Below are positions 57,941 through 64,000 of a stretch of DNA of 64,000 nucleotides, one piece after another (position 1 is the first letter of the stretch; every line of letters starts with the position of its first letter). Source of the DNA: an uncultured bacterium (GTDB taxonomy: Bacteria; Bacillota; Clostridia; Oscillospirales; Ruminococcaceae); the NCBI GenBank assembly GCA_905214345.1, contig CAJMLV010000008.1, positions 1-64,000 on the forward strand. Direction: 5' to 3'. The notes below the pieces were generated by a model. It was given only the letters and a program-made list of their open reading frames with translations, did not search any database and was not told the DNA's origin. Both the position numbers and the translations under genes were made by a program.

Positions 57941-59635
57941 ATGAACACACTGGTGATCGTTCTCATCGCGGCTGTGTGCCTGGTTGCGGCCTATGTGCTG
58001 TACGGCCGCTGGATCGCCCGCACCTGGGGCATCGACGAGAACGCCAAGACCCCCGCCGTGGTCAAAAACGACGGCAAAGACTACGTTCCCACCGACGGCT
58101 GGACGGTGTTCAGCCACCAGTTCTCCTCCATCGCGGGTGCAGGCCCCGTTACCGGCGCCATTCAGGCGGCGATGTTCGGCTGGGTGCCCGTGCTGCTGTG
58201 GATTCTGATCGGCGGCGTATTCTTCGGTGCCGTCACCGACTTCGGCGCCCTGTATGCCAGCGTGAAGAACGAGGGCAAGTCCATGGGCCTGCTGATCGAA
58301 AAGTACATCGGCAAGACCGGCCGCAAGCTGTTCCTGCTGTTCAGCTGGCTGTTCTGCGGTCTGGTCATCGCCGCCTTTGCGGACATGGTGGCCGGTACCT
58401 TCAACGCCTATGACGCCGAAGGCGCCCTGGCTGCCGCCGCCACCACCAACGGCGCGGCGGGCAGCATCTCCCTGTTCTTCATCGCCTTTGCCATGCTGTT
58501 CGGCATCGTGCAGCGCCGTCTGCACCTGACCGGCTGGAAAGAGGGCCTGTTCGGCCTGGTTTGCACCATCGCCTCCCTGGCTTTGGGCATGGCCCTGCCC
58601 CTGATCGCCGGCAAGGAAGCCTGGATCTACATCACCTTCGTGTATATCTTCTTTACCGCCGTGCTGCCCATGTGGCTGCTGAAGCAGCCCCGTGACGCCA
58701 TGACCACCTTCATGTTCATCGGCATGATCGCCGGTGCGGTGGTCGGCCTGGTGGTGGCTCATCCCACCATGAACCTGCCCGCCTACACCGGTTTCCACAA
58801 CGAGAGCCTGGGCGATTTGTTCCCCATCCTCTTCGTCACCGTGGCCTGCGGTGCCGTGTCCGGCTTCCACAGCCTGGTTTCCAGCGGCACCTCCTCCAAG
58901 ACCATCGCCAACGAAAAGGATATGCTGAAGGTGGGCTACGGCGCCATGGTGCTGGAAAGCCTGCTGGCCGTTCTGGCCCTGTGCGTGGCCGGTGCGGCTG
59001 CCGCTGCCGACGGCACCCCCGCCGCCGGTACCCCCTTCCAGATCTTCAGCGCCGGTGTGGCCGGTTTCTTTGAGATGTTCGGCGTGCCCGTCTACGTGGC
59101 TCAATGTTTCATGACCATGTGCGTGTCCGCCCTGGCCCTGACCAGCCTGGACGCCGTCTCCCGCATCGGCCGCATGAGCCTGCAGGAACTGCTGGCTGTG
59201 GAAGACATGGAACACGCCGCCCCCTGGCGCAAGGCTCTGTGCAACACCTACGTGTCCACCCTGGTGACCCTGGTGTACGGCTTCATCCTGGCCAAGATCG
59301 GCTATGCCAACATCTGGCCGCTGTTCGGTGCCGCCAACCAGCTGCTCTCCGCTCTGGTGCTGGTCACCCTGTGCGTTTTCCTGAAGGTCACCGGCCGCAG
59401 CAACAAGATGCTGTTCCCGCCGCTGATCATCATGCTGTGCGTCACCTTCACCGCCCTGGTGCAGCGCCTGATCGCCATGGTCAAGGCCTACCAGGCCGGC
59501 AGCGCCACCTTCCTGGTGGAAGGCCTGCAGCTGATCCTGGCCGTACTGCTCATCGCCCTGGGCGTTACCATCGTCATCAACTCTCTGCGCGCCTACTTCG
59601 CCGCCCGCAAGAACAGCGAATCCAAAGCCGCCTGA
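57941..59635 (+). CDS. cstA: CstA-family carbon starvation/peptide transporter
   Basis: 564 residues, about fifteen membrane segments. The CstA N-terminus reads YVLYGRWIARTWGIDENAKTPAVVKNDGKDYVPTDGWTVFSHQFSSIAGAGPVTGAIQAAMFGW. Further signatures are GGVFFGAVTDFGALYASVKNEGKSMG, VACGAVSGFHSLVSSGTSSKTI and LTSLDAVSRIGRMSLQEL. The family imports peptides or pyruvate. It is shorter than E. coli CstA (about 700 residues) but matches clostridial homologues. The upstream T-box ties its expression to an uncharged tRNA, so amino acid or peptide uptake is more likely here than pyruvate (inference). RBS GAGGAAGG. Confidence 0.92.
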   Translation: MNTLVIVLIAAVCLVAAYVLYGRWIARTWGIDENAKTPAVVKNDGKDYVPTDGWTVFSHQFSSIAGAGPVTGAIQAAMFGWVPVLLWILIGGVFFGAVTDFGALYASVKNEGKSMGLLIEKYIGKTGRKLFLLFSWLFCGLVIAAFADMVAGTFNAYDAEGALAAAATTNGAAGSISLFFIAFAMLFGIVQRRLHLTGWKEGLFGLVCTIASLALGMALPLIAGKEAWIYITFVYIFFTAVLPMWLLKQPRDAMTTFMFIGMIAGAVVGLVVAHPTMNLPAYTGFHNESLGDLFPILFVTVACGAVSGFHSLVSSGTSSKTIANEKDMLKVGYGAMVLESLLAVLALCVAGAAAAADGTPAAGTPFQIFSAGVAGFFEMFGVPVYVAQCFMTMCVSALALTSLDAVSRIGRMSLQELLAVEDMEHAAPWRKALCNTYVSTLVTLVYGFILAKIGYANIWPLFGAANQLLSALVLVTLCVFLKVTGRSNKMLFPPLIIMLCVTFTALVQRLIAMVKAYQAGSATFLVEGLQLILAVLLIALGVTIVINSLRAYFAARKNSESKAA

Positions 59636-59650
59636 TATTCCTCAAACACA

Positions 59651-59697
59651 AAGCTGGAGCCTCCCTTTTCGGGAAAGGCTCCGGCTTTTCCTTTTTT
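59651..59697 (+). terminator. Rho-independent terminator after cstA
   Basis: AAGCTGGAGCCT (59651-59662) pairs with AGGCTCCGGCTT (59676-59687), then TTCCTTTTTTT. Confidence 0.85.
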
Positions 59698-59705
59698 TCG
59701 GCATG

Positions 59706-59745
59706 CAAAAAGCCCGTCCCCTGCCGCACACAGGGAACGGGCTTT
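59706..59745 (-). terminator. Rho-independent terminator after argF
   Basis: Minus strand AAAGCCCGTTCCCTG pairs with CAGGGGACGGGCTTT, then TTG. It faces the cstA terminator. Confidence 0.85.
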
Positions 59746-59766
59746 CGCACAGAATCAGGGTTTGGC

Positions 59767-60762
59767 TCAGCCGCCCAGGGTGGCCGCCATCACCGCTTTG
59801 ATGGTGTGCATGCGGTTTTCCGCTTCCCGGAACACCACCGACTGAGGTCCCTCAAACACCTCATCGGTGACCTCCATAGCCTCACGGCCGAACTTTTCGC
59901 CCATCTCTTTGCCGATGACCGTCTTGTGGTCATGGTAGGCGGGCAGGCAGTGCATGAACACCGCCTGGGGTCCGGCTTTGGCCATCAGCTCGGCGTTCAC
60001 CTGGTAGGGCGCCAGCACCTCGATCCGCTGGGCCCAGACCTCCTCCGGTTCGCCCATGCTCACCCATACGTCCGTATACACGGCATCTGCACCTTTGACG
60101 CCGTCGGTGTCCTCGGTCAGGGTGATGGTGGCGCCGGTCTCGGCGGCGATGGCCTGGCATTTTTGCACCAGTTCGGGCGCGGGCCAATAAGCCTTGGGGG
60201 CGCAGGCCACAAAATGCAGGCCCATCTTGGCGCAGCCGATCATCAGGGAATTGCCCATGTTGTAGCGGGCATCCCCCATATATGCCAGGGTCAGGCCGTT
60301 CAGGTGGCCGAACTGCTCTTTCAGGGTGAGGAAATCCGCCAGGATCTGGGTGGGGTGGAACTCATTGGTCAGGCCGTTCCACACCGGCACCCCGGCGTAC
60401 TTGGCCAGTTCTTCCACGATGCACTGACCGTAGCCCCGGTATTCGATTCCCTCAAACATCGACCCCAGCACCCGGGCGGTATCGGCAATGGATTCCTTCT
60501 TGCCGATCTGGCTGCCGGTGGGGTCCAGGTAGGTGGTACCCATGCCCAGATCGTGGGCTGCCACTTCAAAACTGCAGCGGGTACGGGTGGAAGTTTTCTC
60601 AAAAATCAGGGCCACATTTTTGCCCCGCAGGGTGTCGTGGGGGATGCCCGCCTTCTTTTTCGCTTTCAGGTCAGCCGCCAGGTCCAGCAGGCTGCCGATC
60701 TCGGCGGGGGTAAAGTCCAGCAGGGTCAGAAAGTTCCGGCCCTTGAGTTCGCAATGCTCCAT
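59767..60762 (-). CDS. argF: Ornithine carbamoyltransferase
   Basis: 331 residues. Carbamoyl-phosphate site FEKTSTRTRCSFEVA (about 54-68), second site EFHPTQILADFLT (His about 133), ornithine-binding YTDVWVSMGEP and MHCLPAYHD (Cys about 271). It makes citrulline from ornithine and carbamoyl phosphate. The presence of tandem ARG boxes over the promoter favours a biosynthetic role, since a catabolic arcB would not normally be repressed by ArgR. RBS AAAGGAG. Confidence 0.95.
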   Translation of the reverse strand: MEHCELKGRNFLTLLDFTPAEIGSLLDLAADLKAKKKAGIPHDTLRGKNVALIFEKTSTRTRCSFEVAAHDLGMGTTYLDPTGSQIGKKESIADTARVLGSMFEGIEYRGYGQCIVEELAKYAGVPVWNGLTNEFHPTQILADFLTLKEQFGHLNGLTLAYMGDARYNMGNSLMIGCAKMGLHFVACAPKAYWPAPELVQKCQAIAAETGATITLTEDTDGVKGADAVYTDVWVSMGEPEEVWAQRIEVLAPYQVNAELMAKAGPQAVFMHCLPAYHDHKTVIGKEMGEKFGREAMEVTDEVFEGPQSVVFREAENRMHTIKAVMAATLGG

Positions 60763-60787
60763 CGGGGAACGCTCCTTTATATACTCA

Positions 60788-60843
60788 TGTATAAACTTTC
60801 AAGATTCGTGTATGATTATACATCCGTTTTCAGGAAAATGCAA
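60788..60843 (-). promoter_or_regulatory. argF promoter with tandem ARG boxes
   Basis: Minus-strand TTGCAT (60843-60838), 17 bp, TATAAT (60820-60815). TGTATGATTATACA (60809-60822) covers the -10 and TGTATAAACTTTCA (60788-60801) lies 21 bp away, two helical turns. Both fit the ArgR half-site pattern TGNAT-N4-ATNCA, the second with mismatches. Confidence 0.7.
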
Positions 60844-60854
60844 CCCCTGATGTA

Positions 60855-60889
60855 TAAAAAAACCGCCGAAAGGCAGTTGCCTCCGGCGG
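60855..60889 (-). terminator. Terminator after the small conserved gene
   Basis: Minus strand CCGCCG..AGGC pairs with GCCT..CGGCGG, followed by a run of T (plus-strand A at 60855-60862). Confidence 0.85.
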
Positions 60890-60901
60890 AACGGGTCTTG
60901 C

Positions 60902-61192
60902 TTATTTGTTTTCTTTGAGCTGGCCGCGCAGCATGATGTCGCCAAAGGACAGGGCGTTGAACAGCCCCACCTTGTTGGCCTGCCGGGCGATGCGCTCGGG
61001 CAGGGGCTTGGAATCATCGGTGGACAGCAGAACGATGTGGACTTTGTCGGCCACGTCGATGCCGTTTTCCTTCTTGGTGGTCAGGATCTGCAGATAGACG
61101 ATATACGGGTCAGTCATGTTGCCGTAGTAAATATCGTTGCCGCAGCGCACCAGCGGGCGGCCTTTATAGGTCAGCTGAGGGGTAAAAGCCAT
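60902..61192 (-). CDS. Small conserved cytosolic protein of unknown function
   Basis: 96 residues. Reads MAFTPQLTYKGRPLVRCGNDIYYGNMTDPYIVYLQIL, then DVADKVHIVLLSTD and LPERIARQANKVGLFNALSFGDIMLRGQL. An N-terminal beta part and C-terminal helices, no membrane segment, no Cys pair beyond one. I recall similar short proteins in Oscillospiraceae, but no function. The start at 61192 has GAAGGT nine bases upstream. Monocistronic with its own terminator. Confidence 0.75.
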   Translation of the reverse strand: MAFTPQLTYKGRPLVRCGNDIYYGNMTDPYIVYLQILTTKKENGIDVADKVHIVLLSTDDSKPLPERIARQANKVGLFNALSFGDIMLRGQLKENK

Positions 61193-61286
61193 GGGAATAC
61201 CTTCTTTCACTGGGGAATATGGTTACAGAGCTCCATTTTTTGATGATACTAAGTCAGTATACCATAAACCGCGAACGCTGGCAAGG

Positions 61287-61646
61287 TCACAGGTCCAATT
61301 TCTCCCGCTCCACCTTTTCCCGGTCCAGGGCCACCTGCTCGGTGAGGATGCGCAGCCGGGAATCCATCTGGCTGATGCGGATGGACAAAAAGAACTGTTT
61401 GGCCATCAGCAGGAAGATGATGACGATATACACAAAGTTGATGGGGCTCTGGAATCCCAGCAGGTCGGACGCCCAGTAGGCGATGCCGGGGAAGATGGCC
61501 AGGATCAGCAGCACCACGCTGAACAGCAGCCAGAAGATGGTATCTTCGATCTGGACCTTGGCGCGGCGCACCCGCATGAGCACATAGATGGCGGTGACCA
61601 GGCTGCCGATGATCAGGCAGACCCGGATGATGGTTTGGTCAAACAT
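61287..61646 (-). CDS. DUF2304 membrane protein
   Basis: 119 residues with three hydrophobic segments (about 7-25, 35-57, 67-88) and a charged coiled-coil tail (SRLRILTEQVALDREKVEREKLDL). The core VQIEDTIFWLLFSVVLLILAIFPGIAYWASDLLGFQSPINFVY is the DUF2304 signature. Such proteins usually follow a GT2 polyprenyl-phosphate sugar transferase, as here (one base apart), and may stabilise or anchor it. Confidence 0.88.
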   Translation of the reverse strand: MFDQTIIRVCLIIGSLVTAIYVLMRVRRAKVQIEDTIFWLLFSVVLLILAIFPGIAYWASDLLGFQSPINFVYIVIIFLLMAKQFFLSIRISQMDSRLRILTEQVALDREKVEREKLDL

Positions 61647-61647
61647 C

Positions 61648-62367
61648 TCACAGGCTCCTTTCGGGGTAGGGGGTCTCGGTGTCCCGCTTGCGGAACCACT
61701 GGATCAGCAGGATGGAAATGGACATCTTGATCATATACTGGATGCTCTTGTAGAAGGTCAGATAACTCTGGCCCGCCACACGCTCGCCCATTTCCACCTG
61801 TACTTCCTTGACCTTGGCGCCGTTCTTGATCAGGTAGCTGATGGTATCCGGTTCGGGGCCGTAGTTCAGGTTCTGGGCGAACTCCTCCACCATGGCGCGG
61901 TTGAACAGCCGCATGCCGGAGGTGGGGTCGCAGATGGCCCGCCCTGTGGTCAGGCGAATGGACCAACTGATGATATAGCTGCCCAGCATGCGCAGGGTCT
62001 TGGGCTTTTTCACCGTGAGGAACCGGCTGCCGATGACGATGTCCGCCCCGTCCTCCAGTTCTTCCAGCATGGCCGCGATATATTCCGGCTTGTGCTGGCC
62101 GTCGGCATCCAGCTGGATGGCACAGTCGTAGTCATTTTCGGCGGCGTAGCGCAACCCGGTCTGGAACGCCCCGGCCAGGCCCAGGTTCACCGGCAGATCG
62201 ATGAGACGATAGCCGTTGGCCCGGCAGATGGCGGCGGTGTGGTCCCGGCTGCCGTCGTTGACCACCACATAATCATACTGGGGATAGTTGGTGACCAGGT
62301 CGTTCACCACCCGCTGGATATTGGCTTCCTCGTTGTAGGCGGGGATGACGATGAGCAGTTTTGACAT
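61648..62367 (-). CDS. GT2 glycosyltransferase (polyprenyl-phosphate sugar transferase type)
   Basis: 239 residues. GT-A fold: LLIVIPAYNEEANIQRVVNDL, VVNDGSRDHTAAI, NLGLAGAFQTGLRYA, metal-binding CAIQLDADGQHKPEYI, then GSRF and DPTSGMRLFNRAMVEEFA. A short amphipathic/hydrophobic C-terminal part (SIQYMIKMSISILLIQWF) anchors it to the membrane. Like dolichol-phosphate mannose synthases it should move a sugar from a nucleotide to undecaprenyl phosphate. Neighbours DUF2304, GT4 and a DUF2142-like protein make a surface glycan pathway. Confidence 0.9.
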   Translation of the reverse strand: MSKLLIVIPAYNEEANIQRVVNDLVTNYPQYDYVVVNDGSRDHTAAICRANGYRLIDLPVNLGLAGAFQTGLRYAAENDYDCAIQLDADGQHKPEYIAAMLEELEDGADIVIGSRFLTVKKPKTLRMLGSYIISWSIRLTTGRAICDPTSGMRLFNRAMVEEFAQNLNYGPEPDTISYLIKNGAKVKEVQVEMGERVAGQSYLTFYKSIQYMIKMSISILLIQWFRKRDTETPYPERSL

Positions 62368-62393
62368 AGTTGCTCCTTTGTTTTGGGCGGGGT

Positions 62394-63539
62394 TCAGTTC
62401 CCGGCCCGTTCCTTGGTTTTTTCCTGGGCGATCGCCATTATTTTAGCAAACACGGCGTCCCATGTAAAGCGGGCGCACAGGTTGGCCCGGGCGTTGTCCG
62501 CTTTGCGCCGGGCAGCCTCGGGGTCAGCCAGCAGGCTTTGCAGGCCGGCGCGGATGATTTCGGGGCGGGTATCGGCCAAAAGAGTACCATACTCCGGCCC
62601 GGGCAGCAGTTCCTCGGTGCCGGCGGTGGGGGTGCACAGGATGGGGCACCCGCAGGCCGCGGCTTCCAGCAAGGTGGTGGGAAAGCCTTCGGCATAGCGG
62701 GTGGGCAGGCAGTAGGCATCCGCCTGGCACAGCAGCTGCACCACCTGGCGATGTTCCAGCGCCCCGGGGGCCTTGGCGCCCAGTTCCAGCAGACGGTCCC
62801 GGTCGGGGCCGTCCCCTGCCGCCACCAGCACGGTGCCGGGCAGGTCCCGCACCGCTTCGGCCAGGTCCACGGCGCCTTTTTCGGGGATGAGCCGTCCCAC
62901 AAACACCACCAGACGGGTATCCGGGGCAAGCCCCAGCTTCTGCCGCCAGTCGGCGGGCTGTTCGGCCCCTTCCGCCGCCAGGGCATCGGGGTCCACGGCA
63001 TTGGGCAGGCATCCTTTGGCCGTGATGCCGAAGGTTTTCAGCCAGCGGCAGACGGCGGCGGACACCCCGTAGAAATCAGGTCCGGTGCGGCGGATGATGC
63101 CGCAGGCCAGGTGTTCATACCACCGCCCGGCCAGCCCCACCACGCCGCCGCCCACCGGCATGTAGCCGGTGGAATGGTCGATGACGATGGCGGGCACACC
63201 GCAGCGCCTGACCGCCCGGGCGGCCAGCACGCTCTGGGTGTACATCCGGGTCTGGATGACGCAGAAATCGGGGTTGGTCTGCCTAACGATGCGCCCCAGC
63301 GCCGAAACGCCCGCCGGACGCACCACCGGGAACCGCCCTTTCATCACCGGCCACACCGGCAGCCGGAAAACCTCGATGCCGTCGGCGTCGGTCTCGTGGA
63401 CAGGCAGTCCGGGCAGGGCGCTGGTCACCACCACCGCCCGATGCCCGGCACGGACGGTGCGCAGGGCCAGGTTCCAGGTATAGCGCTCCACCCCGCCCAC
63501 GGTGGGCAGGTACTGGGCGGAGAAATACAGGATGGTCAA
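62394..63539 (-). CDS. GT4 glycosyltransferase
   Basis: 381 residues, GT-B fold. N-terminal lobe with SAQYLPTVGGVERYTWNLALRTVRAGH. C-terminal lobe with RLVVFVGRLIPEKGAVDLAEAVRDLPGTVLVAAGDGPDRDRL and the nucleotide-sugar site PTRYAEGFPTTLLEAAACGCPILCTPTAGTEELL, whose E-x7-E gives a retaining GT4. It starts with TTG at 63539, preceded by AGGAGG at good distance; no ATG fits. It probably assembles a surface polysaccharide. Confidence 0.9.
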   Translation of the reverse strand: MTILYFSAQYLPTVGGVERYTWNLALRTVRAGHRAVVVTSALPGLPVHETDADGIEVFRLPVWPVMKGRFPVVRPAGVSALGRIVRQTNPDFCVIQTRMYTQSVLAARAVRRCGVPAIVIDHSTGYMPVGGGVVGLAGRWYEHLACGIIRRTGPDFYGVSAAVCRWLKTFGITAKGCLPNAVDPDALAAEGAEQPADWRQKLGLAPDTRLVVFVGRLIPEKGAVDLAEAVRDLPGTVLVAAGDGPDRDRLLELGAKAPGALEHRQVVQLLCQADAYCLPTRYAEGFPTTLLEAAACGCPILCTPTAGTEELLPGPEYGTLLADTRPEIIRAGLQSLLADPEAARRKADNARANLCARFTWDAVFAKIMAIAQEKTKERAGN

Positions 63540-63562
63540 GAGCAGCCCCTCCTAAAAACGGG

Positions 63563-64000
63563 TCACCGGGCAATGATGACCAGCATGATGTTGAGCAGCA
63601 CCCCGAAGTTCACGGCACACAGGCCGCAGACCAGCTGGGCGGCCGCGGTGTCGGCGTCGGCAGCCAGCACCCGGCGGGGGGCGCAGACCAGCAGGGCCAG
63701 GGGCAGGACCGGCAGCAGGTACCGGCCCTGCAAGCCGTAGATGGTCTGGTAATAGGTGGGGGTCCAGACGATGCACCCCGCCAGCGCCAGGGCAAAGCAG
63801 AGCAGCACCGCGGCCACGCACCAGGCACGGTAATGACCGGAAGGCAGGCGGTCGCACTCGGTGTCCCGCCGGGCGGGCAGGGCCGCAAAGGCCAGCAGGC
63901 CGTACAGGGCCAGCACCCAGCCCCAGGCCAGTTCCACCGAGTTATAGCCCAGCAGACCGCCCACCAGGCCCCGCAGATAGTCGTCGGTGTTGTACACGAC
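63563..64000 (-). CDS. Membrane protein, C-terminal part (DUF2142-like, cut by window edge)
   Basis: 145 codons open to the window edge without an upstream stop, so this is the end of a longer gene. It has hydrophobic segments at about 20-42, 62-83, 93-110 and 120-142. The loop WTPTYYQTIYGLQGRYLLPVLPLALL resembles the G-x-Q-GRY-LP motif near the end of DUF2142 membrane proteins, which are probable GT-C transferases of surface glycans. The GTG at 63997 in the same frame is not evidence of a start. Confidence 0.65.
   Translation of the reverse strand, partial: VVYNTDDYLRGLVGGLLGYNSVELAWGWVLALYGLLAFAALPARRDTECDRLPSGHYRAWCVAAVLLCFALALAGCIVWTPTYYQTIYGLQGRYLLPVLPLALLVCAPRRVLAADADTAAAQLVCGLCAVNFGVLLNIMLVIIAR

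Noticed and set aside
63563..63997. Complete 144-codon gene starting with GTG at 63997
   Set aside because: The frame is open to the window edge and the sequence matches the end of a larger membrane protein, so it is treated as partial.

Overview
The window looks like chromosomal DNA of a GC-rich Clostridia/Bacillota gut bacterium, most likely the Oscillospiraceae (Faecalibacterium/Gemmiger/Subdoligranulum type). The support is GGAGG-type ribosome binding sites before nearly every gene, a T-box leader, YesM/YesN regulators, DUF6311/DUF2304/DUF4173/DUF2264 proteins, an XRE+DUF2975 pair, acyl-CoA dehydratase activase genes and an interrupted clostridial SpoIID-like gene. No rRNA, tRNA or CRISPR array was seen. 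The taxonomic call is inference.

1-2860: apparent right end of a mobile element. It holds the start of a secreted protein, a 41-codon ORF translationally coupled to a large serine recombinase, and next to the recombinase stop an antisense-oriented SpoIID-like gene that loses its homology about 20 bp away.
3001-12700: an aldose 1-epimerase and two polytopic GT-C-like membrane proteins (+), then a DUF2975/XRE/DUF4173 operon (-) and an HD-GYP/HPt/uridine kinase operon (-).
12841-21550: a complete phosphate regulon. pstSCAB-phoU (-) diverges from a Na/Pi symporter, phoP and phoR (+). Pho-box-like 11-bp repeats face both ways in the divergent region.
21629-22862: RidA and a ZIP metal transporter, the latter with a 16-bp palindrome upstream.
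23065-40075: a carbohydrate locus that looks specific for uronic-acid glycans. It has a sugar ABC importer, GH88 unsaturated glucuronyl hydrolase, GH2 beta-glucuronidase and DUF2264 protein (-), then YesM/YesN sensor and regulator, a heparinase II/III-like protein, a discoidin-like protein and GH2 beta-galactosidase (+). None of the enzymes has a signal peptide, so imported oligosaccharides are probably broken down in the cytoplasm.
40206-48375: a molybdenum block. A three-subunit molybdenum hydroxylase (-) diverges from a BtuCDF-fold importer, a ModE-like DNA-binding protein and an NTPase-MocA fusion (+). The two transcripts appear to share one -35 hexamer, and a ModE-like palindrome lies just downstream of the + start.
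48422-55881: GtrA, DAHP synthase (aroF) with a palindrome between -35 and -10, YbaK deacylase, an RsuA-type pseudouridine synthase, and a two-gene acyl-CoA dehydratase activase/dehydratase pair.
55882-64000: an intergenic repeat region, an anchored protein of unknown function, a T-box-controlled CstA transporter, argF with tandem ARG boxes, a small conserved unknown protein, and a cell-surface glycan cluster (DUF2304, GT2, GT4, DUF2142-like) that runs off the right edge.
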